Positions 24,290 through 35,629 of a stretch of 64,000 nucleotides of DNA are shown piece after piece. The notes beneath the pieces were generated by a model that was not told the origin of the DNA, did no database searches, and saw nothing but the letters and a program-made list of their open reading frames with translations. Made by a program: the position numbers and the translations under genes. Source of the stretch: Nicotiana tabacum (Eukaryota; Streptophyta; Magnoliopsida; Solanales; Solanaceae); NCBI RefSeq assembly GCF_000715075.1, contig NC_134095.1:54680419-54744418 (forward strand), written 5' to 3'. Every line of letters starts with the position of its first letter. Position 1 is the first letter of the stretch.

Positions 24290-24737
24290 TACAGGTATTG
24301 TTACAGTCTATCATAGAGATGTGTCGGTTCTATTCAATCCAGGCTCCACTTATTCCTATGTGTCATCTTATTTTTGCCCCGTATTTAGGCGTATCTCGTG
24401 ATTCTTAGAGTTCTCCTATTTATGTGTCTACACCTGTGGGAGATTATATTATTATTAACCATGTGTATCGGTCGTGTTTGGTTGTTATTAGTGGTTTTGA
24501 GACCAGAGCTGATTTATTACTGCTCAGTATGGTAGATTTTGATATTATCTTGGACATGGACTGGTTATCGCCCCATTATGTTATTCTTGATTGTCAAGCC
24601 AAGATCGTGACGATGGCGATGCCAGGCTTACCACGGTTAGAGTGGAGGGGTACCTTAGATTACACTCCCAGCAGGGTTATTTCATTTCTTAAAGCTCAAC
24701 GAATGGTTGAGAAGGGGTGTGACGATATCTAGCTTAT
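24290..24737 (+). pseudogene. Element C protease region (catalytic Asp replaced)
   Basis: The expected DPGSTYSYVSSYF block reads FNPGSTYSYVSSYF near 24333-24372, so the catalytic Asp is Asn. The downstream ORF 24424-24732 carries STPVGDYIIINHVYRSC, then RADLLLLSMVDFDIILDMDW, the usual linker toward RT. Stops precede and follow it. Confidence 0.65.
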
Positions 24738-25640
24738 GTGAGATATGTCAGTATTGATACCCCTACAGTTGACTCAGTCCCAATAGCGAGGGATTTCTCT
24801 TATGTGTTTCCAGCTGATATTTCGAGCATGCCGCCCCACAGAGATATCAACTTTGATATTAATTTGTTGTCGGACACTCAGCCCATCTCTATTTCTCCAT
24901 ATCGTATGGCTTCTCCTGAGTTGAAGGAGTTGAAGGAATAGTTATAGGAATTGCTTGATAAGGGCTTCATTCGGCTCAGTGTGCCACCTTGGGGTGCTCC
25001 TGTCATGTTTATGAAGAAAAAGGATGGTTACATGCGTATGTGTATTGATTATCGCCAATTAAATAAAGTTACAGTGAAGAATAAATATCATTTACCTCAT
25101 ATTGATGACTTATTTGATCAGTTACAGGGTGCCAGAGTATTTTCTAATATTGACTTACGTTTAGGTTATCATCAATTGAAGATTTAGGAGTCGGATATCT
25201 CGAAGATTGCTTTCAGAACTTGGTATAGTCATTACGAGTTCCTTGTGATGTCATTTGCGTTGACCAACGCCCCAGTAGAATTTATGCATTTGAATCATAG
25301 TGTATTTCTTCCCTGTCTTGATTTATCCGTCATTGTATTTATTGATGATATTTTAGTGTACTCCCAGAGTCGGGAGGATCATGCGCAGCACTTGAGGATT
25401 GTTCTTCAGACCTTGAGAGAAAAGAAGATATATGCAAAATTCTCAAAGTGTGACTTCTGGTTAGATTCAGTGGAATTTTTGGGTCACGTAGTGTCGAGTG
25501 AAGGGATCAATGTGGATCCAAAGAAGGTGAAAGCAGTGCAGAGTTAGCCCAGACCGTCCTAAGTTACGGAGATCCGGAGTTTTCTTGGCTTGGGTATTGC
25601 CGTCAATTTGTAGAGGGTTTCTTATCTATTGCAACACCTA
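24738..25640 (+). pseudogene. Element C reverse transcriptase (interrupted by stops)
   Basis: Three ORFs give one RT. 24738-24941 has the N-terminal block (INLLSDTQPISISPYRMASP). 24951-25187 has [16 protein letters not shown] and [20 protein letters not shown]. 25245-25547 has [15 protein letters not shown] and an intact FIDDILVYS active site. In-frame stops near 24940 and 25187, and a break near 25555, prevent a full-length enzyme. Confidence 0.75.
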
Positions 25641-26218
25641 TGACCATGCTGACCTGGAAGGGTGCTCCGTTCAGGTGGATAGAGGAGTGTGAGGAGAGCT
25701 TTGAAAAGCTCAAGACAGCTTTGACTACAACTCCATTATTAGTGTTGCCTACAGGTTCGGGGTCTTATACTATTTATTGTGATGCATCGCAAATTGGTCT
25801 CGGTGCGGTGTTGATGCAGGACCGTAGGGTGATTGCATATGCGTCCAGACAGCTGAAAATGCATGAAAAGAACTATCATGTCCACGACCTTGAGTTAGAA
25901 GCTATTGTTCATGCCTTGAACATTTGGAGGCACTATTTGTACGGTATCTTATATGATATCTACACTGATCACTGAAGTTTTCAGCATCTGTTCAAGCATA
26001 AGTATCTTAACTTGCATCAGAGGAGGTGGTTAGAGCTGCTTAAGGATTATGATATAACTATTCTGTACCATCCCGGGAAAGCCAATGTGGTGGCCGATGC
26101 CTTGAGTCGTAGGGCGGATAGTTTGGGGAGACTAGCATATTTACCAGCAGCAGAGAGTCAATTGGCATTGGATGTTCATGCCTTGGCCAACCAGTTTGTT
26201 AGATTGGATATTTCTTAA
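25640..26218 (+). pseudogene. Element C RNase H
   Basis: The ORF 25640-25975 contains [34 protein letters not shown] and DIYTDH. It stops at the codon after that His. The remainder, 26012-26218, holds [15 protein letters not shown] with the last catalytic Asp present. Only one in-frame stop separates the two parts. Confidence 0.75.
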
Positions 26219-27603
26219 CCGAGTCGAGTTTTGGCTTTTGTGGTCTCCCAGTCTTATCTTTATGATCGTATCAGGGAGCATCAGTATGATGACCCCCATC
26301 TGCTCGTCCTTAAGGACACAGTTCAGTACGGTGATACTAAGGAGGTCACTATTGGAGATGATGGTGCATTGAGGATGCAGACTATGTGTTCCCAATATAG
26401 ATGGACTGCGTGAGTTGATTCTCTAGGAGGCTCACAGTTCGCGGTACTCCATTCATCTGGGTGCCACGAAGATGTATCAGGACTTAAGGTAGCATTATTA
26501 GTGGAGAAGAATGAAGAAGGACATAGTGGAATATGTAGCTTGGTGCCTAAATTACCAATAGGTGAAGTAAGAGCATCAGTGGTCGGGTGGATTGCTTCAG
26601 AAGTTAGAGATTCCGGAGTGAAAATGGGAGTGGATCACTATGGATTTTGTTGTTGGACTCCCACACACTCAGCGGAAGTTTGATGCAGTTTGGGTGGTTG
26701 TGGATAGGCTAACCAAGTCAGCTCATTTCATTCCTATGATGACTACCTATTCTTCCGAGTAGCTGGATCGAGTTTATATCCGCGAGATTATCAGGCTTCA
26801 TGGCGCGCCGGTATATATAATCTCTGGGTACGTAGTTTACATGACGGTTTGGGAGGGCCGTACAACATGAGTTAGGTACTTGGGTTGAGTTGAGCACAGC
26901 ATTTCAGCCTCAGACGGACGGACAGTCTGAGTGCATTATTCAGATACTTGAGGATATGTTTCGTGCGTGTGTGATAGAGTTTGGAGGTTCTTGGGATCAG
27001 TTATTTCCACTTGCAGAGTTTGACTACAACAACAGTTATCAGTCCAGCATTCAGATGGCACCGTATGAGACTCTGTATGGTAGATTATTGGGTATAGACT
27101 TAGTTCAGGATCCGTTGGAGAAAGTGAAAGTGATTCAGGATCGACTTCGCATAACCCAGTCCAGACAGAAGAGTTATGAGAATCGGAAGATTTGCGATGT
27201 TGCATTCATTATTGGAGAGCATGTCTTGCTCCGAATTTTGCTTATGAAGGGCGTTAAGAGGTTCGGGAAGAAGGGCAAGCTGAGCCCAAGATTCATTGGT
27301 CCATTTGAGGTGTTGCGATGAGTTGGGGAGGTTGCTTATAAGCTTGTCTTACCTCCCAGTCTAGCAGGAGGTCATCTGGTATTCCATGTTTCTATGCTCC
27401 GGAAGTATCACGATGATCTGTCTCACGTGTTGGATTTCAGTTCAGTCCAGTTGGACAAGGATCTATCTTATGTTGAGGAGCTGGCGACTATTTTGGACAG
27501 GCAGGTTTAAAAGCTGAGATCAAAGAACATTGCTTTAGTGAAGGTTTAGTGGAGGTGTCAGCCGGTCGAGGAGGCGACTTGGGAGATTGAGCAGGATATC
27601 GCA
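26219..27603 (+). pseudogene. Element C integrase and chromodomain trace
   Basis: After fragmentary zinc-domain traces (26400-26600), the core region near 26630-26830 is broken. The ORF 26890-27321 carries STAFQPQTDGQSECIIQILE, PLAEFDYNNSYQSSIQMAPY and PRFIGPFEVLR. Chromodomain-like codons (WRCQPVEEATWE) are still readable near 27550-27585. Similarity to A and B ends near 27603. Confidence 0.7.
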
Positions 27604-27645
27604 ACTATAAGAACTCGTAAACTTTAAATCCTGGATCCACCTCTG
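27604..27645. mobile_element. Possible hAT-type terminus
   Basis: The sequence TTTAAATCCTGGATCCACCT resembles the end sequence of many plant hAT elements (reverse complement AGGTGGATCCAGGATTTAAA). It sits exactly where element C homology stops. No partner terminus was found, so this is a tentative call. Confidence 0.3.
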
Positions 27646-27729
27646 CATGCTTACTGAAACCTTGCAACACATTAGCAACGTTTAGAACAATATTCATTTG
27701 CATAAAATCATTTTAAGTTAAATAGAAGA

Positions 27730-27883
27730 GGTCTGAATTCACCAAAAACCAACCGCCAGAATTTTATCCATAATGTAAGTTTTTAACAAAAAAATATCTA
27801 CCCCAAAGGCCTGAATTCACCAAAAACCAATAGCTAGAATTTCATCCATAATGTAAGTTTTAACAAAATAATCTATCCCAAAA
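27730..27883 (+). repeat. Two-copy tandem repeat, unit about 77 bp
   Basis: The unit starting CTGAATTCACCAAAAACCAA at 27733 recurs at 27811 with small changes. Unit boundaries are 27730-27807 and 27808-27883. It lies just beyond the 3' end of the MULE transposase remnant. Confidence 0.75.
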
Positions 27884-27899
27884 TTAATTTCTAAATTTG

Positions 27900-30732
27900 T
27901 TAAACTTCACAATTTGATGTTATCTTCAGTTCTTCTTCTTTTTCTTGCTTCATCTTGGAGTTTGTTGAGTGTGAGAGTTGATTTCCCCTTACAAGTTGCC
28001 TTAGTTGGTGAATAAGGCAAATTTTATGGCATTGACACTCTATCTGCTTCTTCACAAAATTTAATTTTTCTTGTTCCTGTTGGTGGCCTTACTTGCAGAT
28101 TTCTAACTACAAGTCTTGTTTCTGATTCAGCAATACCTATTGGCCTCAGAGGTGAATCTTCATCAGTACCAATAACAGGACATAGCCTTGTGATAAGTCA
28201 GTTATGACATAAGAGAAATCTTGTGTCTGTTGTGTCACAACTTCAGTGTCAAAGTCAATTCCTTCATCTTCAGAAGCAGCAGATGCAAGTGGAAATTCCG
28301 GAACTGAGGTCTAACTTGAATCGCCATTTCCTTTCCCTTTTCTTGATTTTGAAGTGTCTGCATTAGTTTTCTACTGGCACCCAAAAAAATGATTAGAAGT
28401 CGTGACAAATCATATAAGCTAAATCAGAAACCTTTGCCTTGAAACATCCCCTAGCATTGTGGTTTTCTCCACCACAATTGATGCATGTCATCACAACTCC
28501 CTTTCTTGAGTAACTCTACTCCTAATCCTTTGCCTTGCTTTATTTGGTTCCCGGGTCCCCTTTACTCTAGGTCTGCCTACAGACATAGAAACATCAGTCA
28601 TTTCCATCACCTAAGCAAGATCTACTTTTCAGAATTTTTTACCCCTAACTGTCTAGAACTTATGATTGTAAGTCAATGAATATGCTTCTTTGTTGTAGTA
28701 CCAGCGGATTTGTGATCACCCTAAAAAGGTAAAATTATGTTAGTAATTAGATAACTTTGGAAAGAAAATGGAAAAAAAGTTAATACTATATGCTCATACC
28801 TTGTCATATAATATAGCCTTGATTGCATGGGACATGTGATCCCAGATAATTTCCACACTCTATATGTACATTTTTTTTGTTGAAGATCCACAATATGTCT
28901 ATCATCGCCTTGATTAATTTCATCTCCAAAATCACCATTAAACTCAATCTTCCAGTAATGTGTTATTGCCATATAGTCATTATACAACTTCAAAGCAGTT
29001 GGACTGAAGTCACCATTCCATTTACTAATTTTATCTTTATTTGTAGCCAACAACTTCATAACCTTTACCTTTATCTCCTGTAACATCTTGATGATTGGTA
29101 TCTGCCATGCTTAAAGAATCCATTGAATGATTCAATGAAATTTTTATTAACCATCATATTTTTATACAAAATATCAAAATATGCTCTACACCAAGCTTGG
29201 GGTGGATAATGCAGTAGGTCTTTAGCAGCAAAACCATCATCAGATAACTCACCCAGATTGGTAAGTTGATCTTTGGAAACTTCTTCAAAAGTGCTCCAAG
29301 CACTCCACCATAAAAGTTTATTCATATGTCTAGTTCTTGACTTTTTCTGCCAATTAACTTCAATATGTCTCACACAAAACCTATGGTGAGCATTAGGAAG
29401 TGCGTTCCTTACAGCATCAAGTAAATCCTATTGACAAAAAAATGTCAAAAATAAAACTATACAGAATGAAAAAAACAAATAAAAGATGAAAGTAATGCCT
29501 TTTCATATAGATGAAAGTAACTCCATGACCATCATTTAGCTCCAAAGAAAGCTTTTGAAGCTCAATAAATCATTCCCCAAGTTCTAGCATTTTTTTTGTC
29601 TATCACCCATGCAAATGGGTAAAACTAATTCATACTATCTTGATCAATAGCCACTAGCAACTAGCCCTTAAATCTACCTTAAAAAAAGTATCATACAACT
29701 CAATAAGAGGTCTCAAGCCACATTTCCAACCTATCTTCAGTGCATTAAAGCATATATACATCCTTAAGAACTTTCTTTAATTTTTCCTTCTTCAAGAGCA
29801 TATTTGGAAATATTAATTACAATATCAATGACATGATTAGACTACCTAAGTTCTTGCCCATAGGCCTCAAGTTTCTTAATTGCCCTCTAACTTCTTAAGT
29901 GCCAAATCCTTGGTCATTTTAAGCTTAGACATTAACACATTTAATTCAAACGCAGTCTCTAACTCATCTTTCTAGTTTGTCAGCTTATACTTAGGGTTAT
30001 ACTGCATTTTTCACTTAAATAGGTGTGCTAAAGTAATCAGCCCTAGAATTTTTGAAGCAAGGATCACATCTTTCTATGTCTTCATTTGATAGCTACCATT
30101 CTTGTCATCTTGTGAGATATAACATCTAAAGGGACAACCAGCATCACACTTATAGCTTGCCCTGGTTGAATCAGTTTTGAGTACCTCAACCCTCTTCTAT
30201 TAGCTAATGCATAGAAGTTCACTGTCCTTTCAGCTTTTTTAATATCATTAAATGTCATACCTAACTCCGACTCCTTAAAATGTTTTAACCTATCAGTTAC
30301 AACCCTTTTTCCTGTTCCAATAGCTTTAAGTTCTGAATAATCATATTCAGAACCTTCTAAATCATCAAAAACACCACCACCCAAACTACTTTCACATTCA
30401 GAAGTTGTATCAATGTCTAAAAAATATTTCTCTCTATGATGAGTAATATTTTGAGCAAACACCGTAACTTCAAACTCATCCACAGCAAAAAGGTTAATCA
30501 CATTGAACTCTTTAGAAAATAATTACTGAAGTGTCCTCACACCATCATCATCATGTATCAGGTAGTACCTCCCCGAAGGTCCAGTAACTAAAAGTTGTTC
30601 GACTGAGCTAAACCCTAATTTTTTGGTAAATTTTTCGCACAAACTTTTATAGTTGACAAGAATCATAACCAGACAAAATGTACAAGTATTTTTATTATAC
30701 ACTTGATTAGGTGAAAATTCAATTACCCCCAT
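27900..30732 (-). pseudogene. MuDR-type (MULE) transposase remnant 1
   Basis: On minus, four open segments read as one transposase. 30523-30732 is the N-terminus, ending YYLIHDDDGVRTLQ. 30082-30501 follows, with MTFNDIKKAERTVNFYALAN resembling the MuDR N-terminal DNA-binding region. 29071-29373, with upstream traces to 29435, holds ALPNAHHRFCVRHIEVNWQK and FIESFNGFFKHGR. 28721-29086 carries a SWIM-type zinc finger (HIVDLQQKKCTYRVWKL, then GITCP). Near 28430-28490 minus encodes a CCHC knuckle, CINCGGENHNARGC. The DDE core around 29440-29760 is full of stops. No terminal inverted repeats were identified. It would have cut and pasted its element but is dead. Confidence 0.75.
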
Positions 30733-30735
30733 AAT

Positions 30736-31560
30736 GAAATACTAGGTCCATTTTAGCAATCATTTTCAGTTCGTATCACATGCAAAGGCATAAAAAGAAG
30801 GACAAGTGAAGGTCCACATCAGTAAATACAAAACCATAATCAATACACAAGTTAGACTTAAAACCCCTTAAAAGCAGACGGTTTCAATGCAAGACCACAA
30901 CCAGACAATAAAATCATCAATTAATATACATTATTCACTGTATTTAAATATTTAGTAGGATAAAGTACAAAATAAAATTAATAAACAACAACCTCATTAT
31001 AAAACAAGAAATCCTAACCCCACATATAGAATATAGACGAAAGAAACCCTAATCCACAAATAGAAAAAAGAAAATAAAATAGAAAGATAACATACCTTGA
31101 AAAAGTATCCAGCCTTTGAATTTTCTCTGAAAAGGAAACCCTAGAGGAGCAATTTTATGGTGTGGTCGGCTTAATGGTGAAAGCAGAAATTGAGAGAAAA
31201 AAGCGAGGTGAGAGAGTGTAAATAAAATAAGAAAAGGGCTTAATAAAATAAGAAGACCGGGTGGTTGGAGATAAAATGAATCAGATATTACAACATGTGT
31301 CACAATCTGGTGCTAAATATTATATTAGTAAGGTTAATATGTGGGTTAAGCAATTATATTAAATATATGACATATGTGACCTAACTTATGCACAACAAGA
31401 GCAAGATTGAGTCCACCTCCGCAAATATGTACAATTTTGTATAGTGTAATGACATATATGGCCCTTTTCCATTAAAAAATTAACTTAAAGTTATTACTAT
31501 GTAAAATTTTCTTACTATGGAATTGATTGAATATGTCGGTCCTTTTTTTCCTTTCAGATA
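30736..31560. other. Intergenic, AT-rich; nothing recognised
   Basis: This stretch holds no convincing coding, RNA or repeat structure. The short minus ORF at 31049-31303 is hydrophobic, low complexity and unsupported. The outer end of MULE remnant 1 may lie here but no inverted repeat could be matched. Confidence 0.5.
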
Positions 31561-31610
31561 ACTTGTTTACTTATTATGTGAGTAAAATTGTTGTGTGTGA
31601 ATTTAACCAC

Positions 31611-31659
31611 AAAAAAAAAAAAAAAAAAAAAAAAGTGGGGGGGGGGGGGGGGGGGGGGG
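31611..31659 (+). repeat. Homopurine block: A24, GT, G23
   Basis: Twenty-four A residues, then GT, then twenty-three G residues form a 49-base block about 180 bases upstream of the DHRS12-like start codon. The G run could form G-quadruplexes. Its exact length is likely to be uncertain in the assembly. Confidence 0.85.
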
Positions 31660-31841
31660 AAGGTCTACGGCCAAAGGAAGAAAATCGCGGTAAGATAATG
31701 GTGTACGTGGAACAAGACAAGCCCAGTAGCAAGTACCACACGTTAACTCCCAGACTCAATTGTACAAATATGAAAAGTGAAAACAGTTGCTAAATGCTTA
31801 CATTTCAAATTCAAATTCGTATCTCCGCTTCAATTCTCATC

Positions 31842-34800
31842 ATGTTTATTGTGAAAGTAAAGGAATAAATACACTTTTCATTTCACTTCTTTTTTCAAAA
31901 GAATTCTATCTTCTTTTCTTTCTCATCACTATGTTTCTTTGGTTTGTTTTTCCGAACTGCAGACATTGAGAGCTACGGCATTTGGGCTTTATGGCTATAT
32001 GAATTTCACAAAGTCTGGTTTTGCGTAAGCCCCCCCCCCCCCCCCCCTTTTTGGAATATAAATTGTGCTTCATTTACCTTTTGCTTATGAGTTTCAACGT
32101 GGGGAGATTACTGATAATGATTTGTTACTCATTATTCTGTCTCTTGTTATGAGAATCAAGCTGATAATTACTCTTCTCTAGCATTTGGTGTGGTGAATTG
32201 GAAATTGTTGTGGAAATATGTACAACAACAACAATTTATCCGGTGTAATCCCATGTGTGGTGTGGGGAGGGTAAATTGTACGCAGACATTACCCCTATCT
32301 TGTGAAGTTAGAGGGGCGGTTTCCGAAGGACCTTCCGCTAAAAAAAACAGTTTTCAGCAGGTTTGAACAGGAGAACAATAATGAGTAGTGGAAATATGTC
32401 ATTTGTAAATTATTGTTTTCCTAAGGAAATATGTAGAAAAGGATTAATATTGATCAAGACTCTTAAACTGATAATTTGTTTTTGTGATCAAGATCCCATT
32501 TTTTCCCTTTCGATTAAAACTATTTGATAAGTGGAATCTATGTCTGGGAACTTCTGTGCGTCAAGGATTTCAATGGAAAAAGAATAATTTCTGGCTCCAT
32601 TTGGATTTTAGGGAACACGCAAAGAAGTTCAAGCCAGAGGATATGCAAGTTCAAATGGAAGGAAAGAATTGCATTGTCACAGGTGCAAATTCCGGCATTG
32701 GTTTTGCAACTGCTGAAGGCCTCGCTTCACGGTGCTTATCCTGCCTTCAATTCTTCATTCTTATGGAGTTGGCATTGAGTAATCGATAAAAGAACAATGT
32801 TTTGATCTAAGTTTTACTAACAGTTTTGACTTCGAATGTTTCAAGTGGGGCGACTGTCTACATGTTATGCCGTAATAAGGAGAGGGGAGAGGCCGCTCTT
32901 ACCAAAATTCACTCAATCACTGGAAATAAAAATGTTTACTTGGAGGTAGTTCTTAGTTGTATTATCTGAATTGCTGCAAGAGGAGATCTTTCATTTTGAA
33001 GCTTTGTTTATTGGTCACTTTTCTTTCAAAATTGGCAGGTCTGTGATATTTCATCGGTCAATGATGTCAAATCCTTCGCTTCCAGGTTTTGTTCAAAAGA
33101 TGTACCTGTCCATGTCCTGGTAGTGTACCTTTCCTCAGCTGTGAACCTTTTTCCACTGACACCGTCTAAGATTCTTCATTAGATGATTTCTATTCTTTCT
33201 TACCAGTTTCATTTTTTCTTATATAACAAGGTTAACAATGCTGGCCTGCTTGAAAGCAATCGTGTCATCACTCAAGAAGGGTAGGCAGGCTCGTGTTTAG
33301 TGCTTCTAAAGCTTTCAATAATACTCTCTTTGGGGATCTGTTCAAATGTTAATTACATCCTTTTATTATCTTAACAACAGATATGAGCTGAGTTTTGCTA
33401 CCAATGTTCTTGGCACTTACACCTTGACAGAGTTGATGTTACCACTCCTTGAGAAGGCGGCACCTGATGCTCGTGTTATCACAGTTGCCTCGGGTGGGAT
33501 GTACACAGCGCCACTGACAACTGATTTACAGGTAATTTTATTCCCAATTTCTGAATACATCGATCTTGCTAGGATGACTATGTTCTGATAAACTATATTT
33601 GCAGTTTAGTAGTAACAAGTTTGATGGGGTGGAACAGTATGCTCGGAACAAGAGAGTTCAGGTACATTAAATATATTGTCTTGAGAACGGGTACTTCTAA
33701 GAGATTTACTAGAGAACTCTTTGATATATATATGTATATGTGTGTGTATATATATATATATATATGTTACTCTCAAATGCTTCTACTCATTTTCTAATTT
33801 CATTTATTTAAAGATCCAAGAGAAATTAGTGATTTACCTCCCTTATTTCATTCAGCAAACCTATTAGTCATCTAATTTCCTCGTGTAAAAAGTTGAGCGT
33901 TTATGTGGTGTAAGCTACTGAGTATTTTGAACAGTAAGCCCCTTCGTGATGTCTTAAAGAGCATATGGAGATGCCATTTTCATCTTAGATAACTAAGGTG
34001 TCTGGTTCTTCTAAGATTCAAAAACAAATATGGAGTAGTTTTCTCTCCCTCATTCCTAGACAACAATCTTTTCATTTTTATCTTACAGCAAATTGGATTT
34101 GATTTGCTGATCCCATGGAGGCCTTTACCTCAATCGCAACCTAATTGTGCAATCCCAAGCATATGGTTTCTCTATAGAAGTTAGTTGATGATGGAGACTT
34201 TTAAGTCTTGTGGAAAAGTATAGAGAATTTTATCTCTCTGGGTTCCCCCTTCATTTTAACATTTGGAACTAACTAAAAGTTTTGCTACTTGGTCTTGCCA
34301 AATATGCGTCTTTCCTTTCTCTTTGTTTGTGTTGTGTTTGCGTTTGTTCTAACATGGATACACAGGACATCAAGGATATGCATATCGTGATCTTTCAATA
34401 AACGTATACATCTAGATGTCCGTCCCTATCTTGTTTGCTTTCCACCTAAATTACCACTCTAATATTTTGTATCTCAAGGTTACTATCATCTCAATAGAGT
34501 TGCCCATCTTCATTTCAGGTTGCATTGACAGAAAAATGGGCTGAAATGTACAAGGATAAAGGTGTTCGTTTCTACTCCATGCATCCGGGGTGGGCCGAAA
34601 CGCCTGGAGTATCCAAGAGTTTGCCGGATTTTTCAAAATCGTATGTGGATAGAACACTCCCTTATGAATTCCTTTATCTTCTTAAAAGATAGTAATACTA
34701 TTCATGATGTTTTGTAGGTTTGAAGGAAAACTTAGAAGTAGTGAGGAAGGTGCAGATACAGTAATCTGGTTGGCTTTACAACCAAAAGAGAAGTTGGTTT

Positions 34801-34922
34801 CTGGACAATTTTATTTTGATAGAGCTGAAGCACCTAAACATCTGCCACTGACAGGCACCAACAACTCCCATTCCGCTATAGACTCCATAATCGAGAAACT
34901 TAGATCTTTGGCCGGCTCATGA
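31842..34922 (+). CDS. DHRS12: Short-chain dehydrogenase/reductase, DHRS12-like (10 exons, 320 aa)
   Basis: I read ten coding exons: 31842-31856, 31963-32024, 32612-32731, 32846-32945, 33039-33119, 33231-33280, 33381-33531, 33605-33661, 34519-34640 and 34718-34922. They total 963 bases (320 aa plus stop); all introns are GT-AG and all phases close. The product starts MFIVKTLRATAFGLYGYMNF. It has the Rossmann cofactor motif TGANSGIG in exon 3, NNAG in exon 6, the catalytic Ser region VASGGMY in exon 7 and the YARNK (YxxxK) catalytic pair in exon 8. MHPGWAETPG follows in exon 9. Length and motif order match classical SDRs of the DHRS12 group, NAD(P)-dependent oxidoreductases whose substrate is not established. 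No lesion is seen, so the gene looks functional. The first, 15-base exon is the least certain part, chosen because it restores the family N-terminus in phase. Confidence 0.9.
32030..32047 (+). repeat. Run of 18 C next to a splice donor
   Basis: Directly after the exon 2 donor GTAAG of the DHRS12-like gene comes a run of 18 C followed by T residues. It is inside intron 2 and does not alter the donor consensus. Confidence 0.85.
32222..32345 (-). mobile_element. SINE-like insertion in intron 2
   Basis: Read on minus, the segment contains GGGGTAATGTCTGCGTACA and CCCTCCCCACACCACACATG, then GGGATTACACCGGATAAATT, and ends in (TTG)n at 32222-32234. These blocks and the TTG tail match my recollection of Solanaceae Au-like SINEs. 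No clear tRNA promoter boxes remain at the 5' side, so it is probably truncated. Confidence 0.6.
33722..33764 (+). repeat. TA/TG microsatellite in intron 8
   Basis: An alternating purine-pyrimidine tract, mostly TA with a GTGTGTG interruption, lies in the 857-base intron 8 of the DHRS12-like gene. Confidence 0.75.
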
Positions 34923-35063
34923 TAATACATGCTTCCCCTGAGGAATCCTAATGCTCAAGTTTATTTATAGTTTATAGAACAGGATTATCATCTCCTCAAA
35001 CATAGAACCAGTTATCTATGATTATGATACTGAAGAATGCGAAAACCCAAAAAGATAAAAGAT

Positions 35064-35111
35064 GCCCGAAATCGAATGTATCGTGGCCTTCTACCACTAG
35101 ACCACTGGTGC
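35064..35111 (-). pseudogene. Truncated tRNA-Gly-like sequence
   Basis: On minus, the first 23 bases from 35111 match the 5' half of plant tRNA-Gly exactly as I recall it, including the A-box core TGGTCTAGTGGT. The anticodon arm is missing. The sequence jumps to a B-box-like CATTCGATTTC and then GGGC. It is a deleted tRNA gene or tRNA-derived retrosequence and is not functional. Confidence 0.55.
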
Positions 35112-35285
35112 ACTTTTTATCCTACTCGGTCAGTTATAGTTTATTAATTTTTCCTTGGTGCTTACAGCTCTGTGAATAACTATGAGCTAAACGGTTTGTG
35201 ATTGTATACATAGTGCGAAGCCTCTACGACATTTCACATTGTACAATTTTTATACATGTATGCTCTGTGAACGCAGACTGCAAAC

Positions 35286-35291
35286 AATAAA
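35286..35291 (+). terminator. Candidate polyadenylation signal
   Basis: AATAAA lies about 365 bases past the DHRS12-like stop codon in AT-rich DNA. Plant signals are loose and earlier AT-rich elements could serve instead. Confidence 0.25.
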
Positions 35292-35494
35292 TTCAATATA
35301 ATTTAATCTCTTGCGGATCCCCCTTTTTTTCCAATAGAAAGCACGGGGTTAGTGTATCTTTCCTTTTCTTTTTACAATAGAAAGCTTGGTATATCTTTCC
35401 CTCTTTCTTTTTTTAATAGAATGTGGAAAATTGTCTGTGTATATAAATAAAATATTATTTTATTTTAATATATACAATAGCTTGCACAACCTTA

Positions 35495-35575
35495 ACACAG
35501 CCGGGTGAGGTAGCCCAGCTGCGAAGGGTGTGCAAAATGTTCCACTAATTGTAGTTTCGAATCTCAATGCAAGCT
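35495..35575 (+). other. Possible tRNA-derived SINE head
   Basis: The segment GGTAGCCCAGCTGCGAAGGG resembles a tRNA D-arm/A-box. AGTTTCGAATCTC, about 45 bases on, resembles a B-box. No cloverleaf could be closed by eye. This is a weak, motif-based call. Confidence 0.3.
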
Positions 35576-35629
35576 TTTGGTACAGTCCATTTGTTTTATA
35601 TTATCATATTTTCAAGAAGCAATATAAGG

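Larger units (their letters stand above)
23850..27603 (+). mobile_element. Element C: 5'-truncated Ty3 chromovirus interrupted by the A/B array
   Basis: Coding homology starts abruptly at the LTR end (23850), in the middle of gag, and runs plus-strand through protease, RT, RNase H and integrase to a chromodomain-like trace near 27540-27600. No LTR of this element is present on either side. It is related to A and B but clearly diverged. The simplest reading is that the array landed antisense in its gag and the other half was later deleted. Confidence 0.7.

Noticed and set aside
31049..31303. 84-codon minus ORF
   Set aside because: Low-complexity Leu/Phe/Pro-rich translation of AT-rich DNA, without family features.
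32484..32789. 101-codon plus ORF taken as a separate gene
   Set aside because: It is exon 3 of the DHRS12-like gene extended into the introns on both sides.
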